Part shown: one piece after another, positions 1-13,600 of the stretch
Numbering within the stretch: the first letter of the stretch is position 1
Layout of the letters: each line of letters starts with the position of its first letter
DNA from: Prinia subflava
Taxonomy: Eukaryota > Chordata > Aves > Passeriformes > Cisticolidae
Direction of reading: 5' to 3'
Assembly (NCBI RefSeq): GCF_021018805.1
Contig: NC_086254.1
Span: forward strand, 4,513,001-4,577,000
Length of the DNA stretch: 64,000 nucleotides
The notes under the pieces: generated by a model
Databases searched by the model: none
The model's input: only the letters and a program-made list of their open reading frames with translations
What the model was told of the DNA's origin: nothing
Translations under genes and position numbers: made by a program

Positions 1-2927
1 TGTCCCCTGGTCCTGGTCTGGAATTCTGACCTGAATCTTACTGGGCAGAGCAGGAAAGCTGTACCCAGGCACTGCTAGGAAATTTATTTGTGCTTTTTTT
101 TTAGCTAAGCTGAGTCTGGCAGCATCTTGAGAACAGCTTTTGATGTGTTGTGCTCCTGCAGTTGGTGCCTCTCTTTGGGGTATCCTGGACCTCAGGGAGA
201 TTGAAATATCTTTTCATTGGGAAAACAGGGCTTGTGAGGAGAATGTGTGGAGCTTGAACTGGGAGAATGTCCTTTGCAGAGGCTGTGGAAGCAGGTGCCC
301 TGTTCTCCTAGAAGTCATCAAGTGGCTGCTCTGATCTCAGATCAGAAATGAAGTGCCTGTTCCTGTGAGCAGGTGAAAATACCCCAGGATATATTTCTAA
401 GAAGTTTCAACACCTACTTACTCTGTTTCTTTCCTTATCTCCCTCCAGCAATCATAAGTCGTGTGGAACACCTTTTTTCATAGAATTGAGCTGCAGGCTG
501 AGAAGCCCTCTGCAGTGGATTGTGAGCAGGTTGCTGCTTTGACTTTTCAATTTATATCACTGCAGACAAATTTTATTAGCAAAATCTTGGGCAACTCAGC
601 AGTGGATTTTTAGGCTCTGACTGGGTGCCTGGAGCTGCAGTTCTTTGAACTGTCTTCTAGAGGAACTGCAGCTGTATAAATGGATGAAGACTGTGGAAAG
701 AAACTATAAATATGGCTTTATTAAGGTGGGTTTTTAAATCAAAGTGACTTTTTGAAATATTTTAATGAACCCTAAAAACTATTTTGCAGTTCTTTCCAAC
801 AGTTATGTTACTTTTCAGCAATGGAAGAGGAGGGGGACGTTAGTGAGGGAACTGTGGCCATTGCATCTGTGGCAGTGCCTTTTCCATGGATTTGGCTGGA
901 CAGAAAACTTAAAATGTCCAGGGGCTAGAATGCCTCTTCTGCTACTAATTTGCATGGTGTAAAGTGTAGCCAGGTTTCACAGGGATAGAGAGATACCACT
1001 GGGATGGTGTTGGGGAGTGAGGAATTTGGGAGCATTTGAGACATTTCCTGCTGCCCTGCAGCTCTTTCGATGGGCAGTGGTGGACTGTGCTTTACCAGGA
1101 ATGTGACAAACCTACTCAATATATGGTTTCCTTGCTGGAAGTAAATTGGAAACAACGATTTTGCACATAAAAAAAAACCGTGCAAGCATTGCTTGATGAT
1201 GGTTTAGTGCCTTCTGTTCCCCTCGTGTTCCTGTCCCAGGGAGTTTGGGATCTGTGCTCAAGCACACATGACAGGTCTCAGAATTCCACAGGCCAGCTGC
1301 TCCTTGGTGTTGGCTGTCCTGGAGTTAGTGGGGGGCTCAGAAAGCACCACTGAGCTGTGCTTCCTCAGCAGCTGGAGCTGGGAAACTTCGTGTTGGGGTT
1401 TTACATCAGAAGAGACATGTCCATTCCACCTTGAACACTCATCTCCACATCCCAGTGACTCCAAACCTGGCTTCAGTGAGCTCCAAAGGGACTTGGGCTG
1501 AAACAGGCAGGGAGTGGAGCAAGGGATGGGTGGAGGGATGTGGGTGGTCATTGGAAAGTCAGGACTGAACCTCTGGCAGTTCTGTCTTGCTTATTCTCCA
1601 CCATTACACTATGTCTTTGAGGTGAACACTGGCAAGGTGAACACTGAAGGCCAAGGCCATAGCATGGAGGAAATCATTCAGAAAGCTGCTCAGTCTTATT
1701 CTAGAGTGTAGAAATTGCTGTGATGGCAGCAGGTTTCCTCTGGGTGTGTGCACATGTCTGTGTAAATGAACATGTAAAGGGAAAGGCACTGGAGTGCATC
1801 ATCCAGAGGTGGTCTGAGCTGGGATTTCCACATAGCAGAGCCTGACATGGGGAGGCTTTGTAGCAACTACAGAGCTCTGTTAGAGGAGGCAGAGGTGTTC
1901 CAGATACACGGTACCATCATGGTAAAAATGTTTCTGGCACAGAGGTAAGCACCTCTCTTTTAATCCAAGTGTCACATTTTACCCGCTTGCAGTTTCCTGC
2001 TTGTGTGTTTTGGCTTTTGCCCAGCACCTCGGGCTATGTGTGCTCATCTGGTTTTGATAAAACATTGAACTTAGACAATACATCTTCCTGGACATTTCTT
2101 CCTGTTAGATTCAAGTGTGATACACAGCAACCAGCACTTGATCAGTAGCAGACACTGTTTTTATCAAGCATTGTTGGATGTTCATTAGCCATGAAAGGAC
2201 TGTAGAGAAAACTTGCACAGGTTGGGGCTCCTCCTTCCTCAGCCACCTCAGTGCTGCCTGCTGGGTGCTCTTCTGTTCACATACCAGGCTTCAATATCCA
2301 AATTGTTTGGCTGGTGTTTATCTTGCCTCTTTTGTAGTCTTGTTAGTCTGCTAAGAGCGATAGAAATGCCCGTGAGATTTTGAACAGTGGCAGATGAATG
2401 GGAGGAGTAACCTCATTAAAAATCATCTCCTCATCCTGACATTTAGGTAGCATTTGAGAATGCAGTGCAGTAAAATGTTGGGTGAAAAGATGAATAAAAC
2501 CACACATTTCTCATGGAGTGCCCAAGGAGCACGTGTGACCTCTGACAGGAGTGTGAGTCAGTCTCTGTAACACACTTCATACTCCTGGATATACCAAGGA
2601 AAGGACGTCCCACATCCCTGTTTATTATCCACTGATCCAAAACGTGAAGAAAGGCATTTATCTCCCTGAAGTTCATCTGTCTGCCTGTCTCCTTTTCACC
2701 AGTCTCCTCCCTTGGAGGAGGGAGAAGGAGGGATATCTCCAGAGGCTGAGCATCCCTGCCTGACGTGCATGCCTGGCAAGTACACCAGAGGCTGCTGTGT
2801 CACCACACGGTGTTAGTGGTGCTCAGTGAGCCTGGGATGGCTGCTGTGTCCCTGTGCTGGCACCATTCCTCGTGGAGAAATTGCCTAAATTCCAGCCCCA
2901 GGGGCGTGCTGCCTTCCAGCTGGGCCT

Positions 2928-2947
2928 GTCCTGTCCTGTCCTGTCCT
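2928..2947. repeat. (TGTCC)n simple repeat
   Basis: About four copies of a 5-bp TGTCC unit. No function inferred. Confidence 0.75.
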
Positions 2948-5657
2948 GCTGGGGTGGGCACAGGAGCTGCTCTGGGGGTCCCTGGTGTTGTGCCAGGACA
3001 GAGCTCCCACAGCCCTGCCTGTGCTGCTGATTGTCACTGCTGGCACCCAGTGTCCAGCTCACAGCTCTTCCAGCAGGAGGGGAGTGGGTGACACTCCATG
3101 AAAACCCTCTGGATAGGTTGGTCCTGGTGCTGGTGGGAAGCCTGAGTTGCACAGGGAGATAAAAGACACTCAGACTTGCAGAGGATCATTGTCAGAGGCT
3201 TTAGCCTGACCTCAGGCCCTGACAGACGTGTTAATCCAGCAGGAGGGAGGCTGGAGGCACTGCACAGACCTCTTTGTTCTCAGCTTTTTTATCCCTTCAT
3301 GTCTCATCTCCCTTCCTTCCCCCAGTGGACCGAGATGAAAGTTGTGTGCACCCCTCTGCAAGCTTCCTCAGAGATCCAATTTAAATACCTCATCCTTGGA
3401 GCATATGGGAGGGTTGAGCCATTGAACCCATTCCACTGGAGAGTTACAGTCCCAGAGCTTTTTTTGGTCTTGTTTCTGGGATTGTGGATATTCAAAACTG
3501 AGATTGAACACTTAAACTTTTATGGGAAAGGCTGGTAGAACTTAATGTGCTCTTTGGTTTTCAGCAGATTTTTGCTCAACGTGGAACTTAGTTTTGCCAT
3601 CTTGCTGCAATACTATACTCCAATAAATAAATACAGTAGAATCCCATTTAATTTGTATGAGTTGCAGCCCCTAAAATCCTCTAGGCTATTTGAACAGATT
3701 ACAAACCAAACCCCAGAGTTTCCCCCTAAATTTCCAGCTGTGCAAATCCATCCTTGGATATTAAAAAGACTAAGTCTCATTATACATTTTCTGTCTCCTG
3801 TATCGTGACCAATTTGCTAGAAAAATCAAAGATCTGGTTCTTGGAATGTCGTAACTAACAAGTGGTTTTTTAATCATATCTTAATCCTCAAAGGGAGGAG
3901 ATAACTCTTAAAGTAAGAGCTGCCTGCAGGTTTCTCAGTGACACTGAAATATCTGATAGACCCTCACTAAATCTGTCTCCAGGTCCAGGGATTAGAAGGC
4001 AGCTGACAATTTTCATTAATGATACGTAGGATGAGGGGGAAATCCAACTTACACTCCCTGTATTGGTTGTTATGATGACTGAAATGTGGTTTTATTTTTG
4101 CCTTTATCACATGTACATGGAAAAGAAGAAATACATAGCAGAGGTTCCATTTTTTTGAAGCATCACTCATCTGAGCCATCTCCGGTGTAAAAAATGAAGT
4201 TGCTTTTACAGAAACCATACAAAACCATTGTCAGGGCTTATATGAAATACTGTTGTGTCCTAATAATAACTTCTAGCTGAAAAATCTTGGCATCCTGCAG
4301 CTCAGGAAAGGGTTTTAAAATTCACCTTCAGTTTTTGGGCAACAGGCAAAACATGTGGCTCTGTTTAGGAGCTATTTTCGTTAAAGCTTGACAATACAGG
4401 ATGATAAAATACAGCTGCATTGTTTAAACTTTCAATTTAATTTCTGGTTTGGGTCCAAGCTGTTTCATCAATATGGCGCCATTCATTTCAAAACAAAGCC
4501 CTTGGAAGGGTCTCCATTACCCCACCATTGATCAAGAGGGTGTTAAAATGTAGAGCCCAATTAAGTTCCTGGCCCGTTTGGAATTCCAAAATTGGATTTT
4601 TATAACTGTCAAATTTGCAATCAGGGTAGCTTTCCATGACAATTAGTCAGAATTATTAGTGCTTTTCTTGCCAGGGAGTTGTAACTAATGGTGGTGGCTC
4701 ACTTTTCAAGGCTCACTAAGTGTCAAAGGCAACATATATCTTACAGAAGAGCCATTTGACTGCAAAATTGTCTGCACTGAATTGCACCCGAGCCTCTACT
4801 ACTGTTACAGTCATTTTTATCAGTCCTCTAGGGCTGAGTTGTGGCTAAACCTCTACTGCAAGCTCTGCACATGGAATTAACCACTGGGCTCTGCCTTGCT
4901 GCAAGACATGACTCAAGAAATTGTGACAGGAGGAAGTTCATCCTTGAGTATTTCACTCAGGTTTACCTTGGTGAGGGCTGGCACTCAAAAGGCTGCTGAT
5001 TTGGGTCAATTATTGCTTTGAATTTTTAAAATGAGCCAGGCAGAAACATCTATACAACCTGTCTGAGGAAGGCTAAGCCTGACTTGCAGCTAAAGCTCCT
5101 GTGTGTAAGGCTCAGTTTGTGCTAAACTAGAGATGTTTGCCCAAGTGGGAATCTCTTCTTGGTACAGCTCTACAAGTGTTATACAAAATATTCAAGGGAA
5201 AAAATAAAGAAGAAAACAGTTACAATAACAAGCAGAGCCAAACCCAAGGACATGGACACTGAGGTACCCACCCCGTGCTGTGCAGTCCTTTGCAGACACG
5301 TGGCTCCTCAGCCCAAGTGCTGGTGCAGGAGGGCATTTGCTCACAGGAGGGCAAACACTGGCAGAGAAGAGCAAACACTGACCCTTGCCTCCTGTGCAAC
5401 ATCAGTTTTGGAGGCTTCTGTTCAAGATTCACAAGACCTTCAGTTTGAGGAATTGATCTTGATGAAAAATAATCAATTACTATTTCCAGATTGGGTTGAT
5501 TCTAATTTTTGTCCTTCTTATCTGGAAGTGTTCCTCTGTGAGGTGCAGACACTCATTCCAAAAGCAAAGGTGGCAACACAAACCAGTTAAGCTTAAGCCC
5601 AAGTGCTGGTGTCAAACCATCACCTCTGGTTTCCCCCAGGCAGCCAGAGCCTGCCTT

Positions 5658-5767
5658 TTTCTCTTAGAACATGGCTTTTTCTCTTAGAACATCTCTTTTT
5701 CTCTTTGAACATTTTATAATTTTTTTTTCTCAGAACACCTCTTTTTCCTCTCAGAACACCTGGAACA
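5658..5767. repeat. Imperfect tandem repeat, CTTTTTCTCTTAGAACA type
   Basis: Five degenerate copies of a roughly 20-25 bp unit made of a pyrimidine run followed by TTAGAACAT, TTTGAACAT or CTCAGAACACCT. It is intronic and pyrimidine-rich on the + strand. Confidence 0.6.
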
Positions 5768-8241
5768 TCTCTGTGTCCACTGACATATATTTACCTCGAC
5801 AGTCATATGATTGTTTTTGACAAAAAGATCTGGAATTTAACTTTACTGATACAGGTTCCAAGTTGCTCATACCCCTAATCCTGCAGAACGTTTTCCGTGG
5901 AAGAAAGAGGGATTGTACTCCATTTTGCTTAATTAAATCAACCTAAACTAATTGTCAGCCAATAAAATAGTGTTGGTCAGCTCATAAAACAGAAATGAAG
6001 ATTAAAAGAGCAGTTGCCATGAACAGGTGGTAACTCTGTTTCCAAGTTAGACCACATTACTCTCTGGCACAGAATCTCTGAGAATACCTCATATTCCAGT
6101 TTTTTTCAAAAAAAATGTTTATGAAACTTATAAAATATAGAGCTCATTTTATAACCAATTTTCTATCTCACCTGCCAAGAGCAGTGAGGGTTGAGCCAGC
6201 ACAAGGCGGATGCAGAGTTTTAGGCAGATGTCCAGAAATGGATTCTCTGCACAGGGCTGTGGAATACATTTCTACCTTTGACTGGCCTTTCTGCTGCAAT
6301 TCCTGAGATTCAGTTTTTTCTTTCTTGTTGCTATTACAGAAAAGACCTAGTAAACATTTTTTAATGTCATTGATCTTGACCTGACACTGTTGTGCAAAGG
6401 GAGAAACTTTCTGTTCTCGCTGTGGATGCTGTTTAACTCTAGATGGATCTTGAGTTAGTTAACAGGATCCCTCTGGATTTGGCCTTTAGTGTTTTTGTTG
6501 ACTCTGCAGATCTTGCAGAAGGCATTAAACATTTATCTAATTTCATCTGGAAAGGACTAAACTGGAATCTCTCTCTGCTTCTCAAAGTAGAAGCAGAACT
6601 CAGTGGTTTGAAGTTGCTGGTAATGGTTGAATGATGAAAGAAAATTTATTGCATAGTGATTATTCTATTATTTGGATAAGAGTGAAAACCATGTGGTTTT
6701 GAGCATTTTGTTATGGCTTGGAGGTAATGTGGATGCTCTGTAGTAGTGCAGGGCTTCCAGCACCAGAGACTTGCCATTTTCTGTGACCACCCATTCCCAA
6801 AAATCTCATGCAGGATGTGCTTGGTCACACCAGCAGTCAAATCTATTTATTTTCCTCAGAGAACAGGTTTAGGGGGAATGTCACACTGACTGTGGGACTG
6901 GCCTTGGCCCATCACCACTGCTTGGGCACTTTAAACTTGAGTAACACAGCAGAGCTGGAGGAAAGTGAAAGTACCATCCTCCAAAGAAATGTGTGTGGGC
7001 TTTAGTGACTCTGGGAGGGTCCCAAGGGACCCCAGACATCGTCCAGATTTGCACTGGTGGAAGTGCAGCAGCACTCCTGTTCCTCCCAGTGAGGATGAGT
7101 CGCAGGACTGTGAGCACATTCACTGCTCAGCTTCCCAGGCCTCTGCAAAAAACCGTCCAGGACCCCAAACTAACAAAAACCACATTCAAAGCAATTATCT
7201 GATCTTGTTTGGTTGGTTTTAATGTGATGTTTCTAGACAGTGGCACAACAAACACACTCTTGTAAAGTCTTGTAACAGTTGTTTGCAGTTAGTATCTTCA
7301 GGATGGTTTTATGTGTGCTGATCATGGCTGATTTCCATCACTACAGTGAGACTGTCACCCTCTGCTGCTGGGGGAGGTTTTTCCTACTAAGACAATTATT
7401 TTCTCAGCTTGTTTAGCATTTTTCTTTTTCCTTTTATTACCCTTTTATTCACAAAACACAGATACTGATTTGCTCATATATTTCCAGAGGAAAGTGCTTT
7501 GTGGTTCACAGACTTATATAATTAGGTCTTCACAGACCTCAGACTGCTTATAAAGGCAGCTGGAGTCGTCATCTCTGGCTTTACACTTGGAAACAGAAAA
7601 AGTCTGTGGAGGGGAGGTGACAAAACCAGCAGAGAAGCTCTTTGGCAGAGCTGGGACAAACACCCCCTCTGGAGTGTATACTCTGTTTTTCTAAGCTTCA
7701 GGAGATGTTGCTGTGCCCGTACTGCTAAAGGCCTTCCCCCCTCCTTGATTCCATCTCTCCTTGTCACAAACATCATTTTTAGCACACTCACCAGCTTCTG
7801 GAAAGGTGCTGGGTTCTTCTCCCCATGCCTCACCACAACAACCGCAGCTGCTCTCCCTCCTTGCACCTGGGACCATTTTTTCCCCATCGTGTGTGATGGA
7901 AGCAGCGACTGCTTATCCCAAAAAACCCACCCCAGATCCACTCCCTGCCCCTTTCACACCGAGCTGGAGTGGATGCTGCAGCCTGCTCCCTTCGGGAGGT
8001 TGGTCTGAGGTGGTGTTTCTTGGATGCATCCCCTCCAGAGGAGGCAGGGGCTGTTCTGGGGCTGTGGGTGTGCTGTGCTGTGTGCTGTGCATGCCGGGGG
8101 TTGCTGCTGGCACAGAGGCAGTGGAGGCACTTCCATCCCTCCCCAGGTGACCTTCTGCAGCTGAGGGAACTTCTGTGCTGAGCCAGCCTGTGCAGGGGGC
8201 TTGACACAGCCCAGTGATAACTCCTTGTCTCCCCCCTGCAG

Positions 8242-8283
8242 GTTCCTCTGGCCGCCAGCACGGCTCCTTTCCCAGCCAGGACC
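8242..8283 (+). CDS. COL26A1: Candidate 42-nt linker exon of COL26A1 (phase 1-1)
   Basis: A branch-point-like TGATAAC (8215-8221), a C/T-rich tract and CAG lead into 42 nt, followed by a near-perfect donor GTAAGT. If a G is carried in from the previous exon, as the exon at 22947 requires, it reads GSSGRQHGSFPSQD and leaves one C. That joins in frame to the 22947 exon, changing its first residue from E to Q. It sits in the intron between the EMI domain (upstream) and CMNC. In EMID1, as I remember it, an extra Ser/Arg-containing segment lies at this same place, while mammalian COL26A1 joins EMI almost directly to ECMNC. It may therefore be a constitutive or cassette linker exon. The short length and lack of a recognisable domain leave a chance match possible. 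Confidence 0.45.
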
Positions 8284-8394
8284 GTAAGTGGGCACCGGGG
8301 GCATCCCGGAGAGCAGAGCCCAGCTGGGCCCGGGGGAGGGGGCTGTGCCAGCCAGGGATGCCCTCTGCTTCTGGGGAGAAGCTTGTGGGAGGGT

Positions 8395-8410
8395 GGGGGG
8401 GGGGGGGGGG
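8395..8410 (+). repeat. Poly-G run (16 G)
   Basis: Sixteen consecutive Gs on the + strand, about 110 bp downstream of the candidate exon at 8242-8283. It could form a G-quadruplex in the pre-mRNA. Length errors from sequencing are also likely in such a run. Confidence 0.85.
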
Positions 8411-10261
8411 TCTGTGAGTCTCTGCCTGCTCTTTGCCTCGGTTTCCCTCAAGGATCTGGAAAAGGGAGCTGGGAATGGCTGCTTCTCTCTGGGAGTACCT
8501 GGTGAGCACCTGGGAAGGGCCATGCTGCTCTCACTGTCCTTTTTGCTTGGTTCACTGTCTGAGAGAGGCCACCAGGCTCCTGGGGCTGCTCCGGGTACTG
8601 CTGCTGTCCCTGCCATTAAAACTCCTGCTGCTGTTTTCCCCAGCCTGCTCAAGCTCCTCACCAAGTTTTTGGGGCGGGATGCTGAGAAGAGCCAGGAATG
8701 GGATTACCTGATGAGGGGAGCACTCAGAGGAGGGTGGCTGTGGCCCTGTTGCAGTCTCAGGCTCTCCTATGAGGAGAGAGGTTCCTCACCCACTGGCATC
8801 CAGCAGCCTGGTGTCTCCTCATGTCTGGGTGTGTTGGAACAGCCTCCCCTGAGAAAAACAAACTGGTTTAAAGGTTGAATGTGAATGAAAGCTGATTTGT
8901 TGCTTGCTGGTGCATGATCCGTGTGTCTCCAAACTGATGTAAAAAAGTCACTTGAAAGTTTTCTGGTGCAGATACAAAAGCCCAGCCAAGGTTTTAAATA
9001 CTAAAATGTATCTCCAGTGATGGTTAATCAGTGAGAAGCAGGAATTTACATGGGAGTCTTTGTGCATGATGGCCGCGTGCAGGTTTTGTGGAAGGTGAGA
9101 ATCATGGCAGCTCTGAAGCAGCACAGGCTGAGTTATCCCAAGGGCTGGGTTGTGAAGGCCGTGGTGTGACAGGGCGTGAGGAGCTCTCACTGCCTCTCTG
9201 CTCTCCTTGCTGAACACACACTCAGCAGAAAATCCATGCCCTGCAGCCCAGAAGCTCCTGTGAAGCCTCAGATTAGGAAAAGCCCCACTCTTGTGCCCCA
9301 GCCTCAATGGAGTTTGGCTTCTTGCTGTAGCTGCAGTTCACCTCTGTGTGCTCTGCCCAGGGGTGTCACAGGACGTGACATTCCTCAGGGAATGGTTGTT
9401 CAGGCTGGAATTGCCTGTTGGTCCCAGGCACAGCTGGAGGAGTGGGAAGCAGCCAGGCAGGGCAGGGAGGGCAGCCTGGGAAGGACCAAGTCAAATCTGC
9501 AGTGCTGCCTCCCTTGGGTGGGACCCTGAAGATGCCCAACACTATCCCTGGTGCTCACTGTGGACACCAGAGGACATTTGGAGCCTGTAACAGCTTCCTT
9601 GAAATTCTTAGTTCCTCCTGTATCAGGAAAGAATCAATGTCTGACTAGAGAAGCAAGCCGCAATCCTTCTGGGAGGGAAAGATCCTTCAGTTCTTGTTTC
9701 TATCCTCATTCCCTTTCCTACTCTGCTGTGGTTTGGGATGCTGCTGCTGACCCCCCTCTGTTAACTTGGGCATGTCCTGGCACACAAATGCACTCCTGAC
9801 CACAATGACCCTCGTGCTGGAGCTGCCGTGTGGAGGAGCTGATGACATGTCCAAGGACACATGGGGAAGCACTGGGTCAGCAGAAATTACATCTACATTT
9901 TCTGCAGCCCTTATTATTGATCCTGGCACAGACTGCTCTGAGTTCTGGATTGCCTTTTTAAAGTGCTGATTTGTTTTCTTGGCCTGAAACTTTGTGCTTC
10001 AGTCTCTCCCTTTCTGGCTGTGCCCTTTTCAACATCTGTCCTGTTGGGTATTCAAAGAGAGCACGAAGAGTCCTGCCCTTGCACACCACAGACCTTGGAG
10101 GGGACAAGATATTAAATCATTTTAAAATTAGCTTTACTCCACTGTGAACTTTCACACCCTTTTAAGGTTTCATTCAGGCAAATCTAGTGATGCTGTTACT
10201 CTGCTAAATGACAGGAGGTTAGAGAGGATGGGCTGGGTGTTCATGATGGTTGTGATGGGGG

Positions 10262-10690
10262 TTGAGGATGCTCTGAACGCCTCCCCTACAAACACAGGCT
10301 GAGAGATCTGGGGTTGTTCAGCCTGGAGGAGACTCCAAGGAGGCTTAGAGCCCCTTCCAGTCCTTAAACAGGGCTTATAAAAAGGAAGGAGAGACACTTT
10401 TTATACAGGCAGATAGTGACAGAACAAGGGGCAATGGTTTTGTACTCAAGGTGGGGAGGTTTAGATTAGATGGTAGGAAGGAATTGTTCCCTGGGAGGGT
10501 GGGCAGGCCCTGGCACAGGGTGCCCAGAGCAGCTGTGGCTGCCCCTGGATCCCTGGCAGTGCCCAAGGCCAGGCGGGACAGGGTTTGGAGCAGCCTGGGA
10601 CAGTGGAAGGTGTCCCTGCCCATGGCAGGGGAGTGGAACAGGATAATCTTCAAGTTCCCTTCCAACACAAACCATTCTATCCTTCTATGA
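10262..10690 (+). mobile_element. CR1 LINE, 3' fragment
   Basis: It matches the familiar avian CR1 3' region in order: CTGAACGCCTCCCCTAC, GGGGTTGTTCAGCCTGGAG, GACAGAACAAGGGGCAATGG, CCTGGCACAGGGTGCCCAGA, GAAGGTGTCCCTGCCCATGG. It ends in TTCCCTTCCAACACAAACC and the CR1 terminal repeat ATTCTATCCTTCTATGA. It is 5'-truncated, diverged and not coding, as is usual for CR1. Confidence 0.92.
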
Positions 10691-13600
10691 TTTATAGGTT
10701 GGATGTATTTTTAGGGGTTTTTTTTGATTGTGGAAGGAATCCTCCTTCTTGGCAGTCTGGCTTGGGATTCCTCTTGTTGCCTGAAGTTTGCAGGTTTCCT
10801 TCCATGATCTGATTTTAGTCATTCAGCTTCCAAATGATACTCTGATTTTAGGATGTGGGCTAAACTCTTTGGAAGTGTGGGGCCAGGCAGCAAGGCAGAG
10901 ACAGCATTGCTTGCATGTGGTTATGGGCTTTTTCTACACCCTGGTGATCTGCATCCCAGTACTTTGGGGTTGTCACTCCAGGTAAGGTGAGCAGGTAATA
11001 ACAGGGTTGTGTTTATCACTGGGAGGCTTTCAGAAGTGTGAGCTGCTGCTGTGTTTCTCAGGGGTACAGGAAAGTCTGTGTGTTTTCTTTCACACTGCAA
11101 TGTTCCTCGTGGGCTCCTAAGCGCAGAGCACAGAGAGACCTGCAGATGCTTCTGGCTGCACTCTGGCACTTCCAGCCCTTCCCAAGGTGGGTGTCTCTGC
11201 CTGGCCTTTGCTATTGGCTGTTTCTGAGGCTTCAGCCCATTAGAAACTTTAGTTTGAGGCAGTGAAGTGGAATTTAAACTATCTGAATATAGTCCTTTGT
11301 GTCAAATCAAATGATTTGTTAAAGTGAGGCCAGATTTGTGGGGAGAATCAATCTTTTTTATTAGATCAACTGATGTGGAAAAAGCAGACAAACTTTCAGG
11401 CATATTAACCCTTCTCCTTGCCTGTGTTTGTATTGCAAGAATGAAGAGACCTGTGTGCCAGGGGAGGCTGTGCATTCACTCTGACTGTTCCTCAACAGCC
11501 TTGGTCTGAACACAGGCATGGGTGGTATTTTTGGGTGTGCTTGTACAGTTTTTGGGGAGGAAGACTCGTCTCCCTCTGTGTTTGGACACTAGATGTTACT
11601 GCAGAACAAATAATGGGCTCTGCTCTGCAGCTGACTCATTGTGCAAGCCTGGGGCTAATTACTGAATCCCTCTGTGCCTCGATTTCCATCTGTAAAATGT
11701 CACAGATGCCCACCATTCATAAATGGCTTTCAGATTTCCAGATGAGGTGCTGTGTAAGTGTAGAACAGCATCAGTTTATGCACATTGTGCTGGAGGATAA
11801 CACAAACCACATGCAGCAGAGGAGCCTCACAGATGTGTCTCTTCCCACTGCGAAGGGCAAGGCCCTGCTGATGATTTAGCACATCACTAATTGGACTAAA
11901 ATAGGAGATTGCTTTTGTGCTGATGCAATTGTCACCATTGAAGTCCTCATTTACCAGTGGTTCTTGGAGGTAGCCCAGTGGTTCCCTGTTGAGGAGAGCT
12001 GCAGTGCGTGGCCTCTGCAAGCACAGCAATCCACAGCAGCACCCGTGCAGGCATGCCACACCTCTGGAAAGGGACTGGCCTTGGTTAGGTGGGAATGTGC
12101 ATCTTGCTCGGCCTCCAGCTGCACTTAGCACATTTTTTGCTGGCATTTCCTAATCTCCCAGCATTTCCAGTGCCATTCCTGAGCGTTGCACACACAGGAA
12201 TCCCCATTTATCGATAAGAAAAGCTGTTCCCATGGCTGCGGGCAGTGAGAGCCTGGCAGCTGCTCAGCATTAAGTCAGTTCTCAAAGTTTAAAGGATTTG
12301 TGGGCTGTGATGGTTTGGGTTCAGGCAATTAACTCTGGGGAAGTGCCTGAGAGTGTCTTGCAGACACATTTCATGGAGAAAGATGAACTTGAACAGTTAA
12401 GAGCTTTGATTTGATTAAGTGCCCTTAAGTGCTGTTGGGGCTAAACTCTCAGTGGGTACAAAACCTAGGAGCTCTCTGACTGCAGGAGAATTATGGCTGT
12501 TGCTTCCCATTGCAGTCTGGCCCTGTGCTTGTTTTAAAGTGCCAAAATCACCCCTGTTGCCAGCAGCATCCCGTGGCAGCAGGCACCAGTGACTGTGCAT
12601 TGGCCTCTAAAGCTGGAGCTGTGTCATTTTAAAGCTCTGCTTGGAGCTTATTTGCCATTAGTGGATTGTTGCCTGGTGCTCAGAGGTGGCTGTTGATGGT
12701 GTGGGGTTGGAGGGATGGAGGTGTCTCTGGAGGTATCCTGTTCCTTCTTGGTGTGCTGCAGGCAAATTGCACCGTTCTGGGTTTTTCCTTTTTGGACTCA
12801 CTGGCTTTTCTCCCCGTTCCTCATCAGTGCTCAGAGGGAGGGTCAAAATTCATTGTCAAACCCTCCACAGCTGTAAGAGTAACAGAATATTGAGGCAGAG
12901 TGTGTGACAGGCGTGGGAGAGAAGATTGGCTGACACCCAGCCTTGCCCAGTGCTTGCCATGTTCCAGGAGAAGTCTCCCCACATGCTGGGCCTTCATTTA
13001 TGGTCTAAACTTGCCCTTTAGGGCACTTTAAAGGAGAGTTTTGGGTGGAATCATCTAGAACCTCAAAATGAAGCTCCTCAAACTGCCACCAGCACGAGGT
13101 CTCTTAGGGACACGCTGTGCTGCTCGATGTTGGGTCCATGGCACAGGTCAGAGAAAGTGCAAACAGGCAAATGGGGATTAAAGGCTTGGTCCCATCAGAA
13201 AGTGAACAGATCCCCACGTTAGGGAAGTGTTTAGTGAGTTTTGGATTAAAACAACAGAATGCAGAAATCCTGGAAAACATCTTGATTATGAATATCCTTT
13301 GATTTTTCAATCTGAAATGAGTTGGAGTATAACTTCTTTACAAGAGTTAAAAATCTGAAGCTGAAACTGAAATGTGCCTGGCTAAGCCCAAGCAGATATT
13401 TCCTTTACTAATTTTTCCTCACCCAGAAGTTAACAAGGCAACAACAGAAAACAAACCCAAACAAAAAGTCCTTTGTACAGCTCTGTGCTCACCACTAATG
13501 GGATGCAAGTGTTACCTTGTTCTTCACATTATGGAGAGCAGAGGATGTGAGGGATTTGCTGGGAACCCTGAAACCCCTGGGCCCCTGGGTGTCCTGGAGA

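Larger units (their letters stand above)
1..8241 (+). other. COL26A1: Intron (or upstream part) of COL26A1, no exon recognised
   Basis: No EMI-domain coding sequence was found here: no WC-YxVTRT, VYQSC or CCPG strings in any frame by eye. Short open frames have no family features. It holds a GTCCT simple repeat (2928-2947), an imperfect C/T-rich tandem stretch (5658-5767) and a homeobox-site-rich AT segment near 4380-4800. Confidence 0.6.

Noticed and set aside
7913..8878. Overlapping open frames of 190-236 codons on both strands
   Set aside because: GC-rich region with chance open frames; one reads through the poly-G run. None has a recognisable domain.
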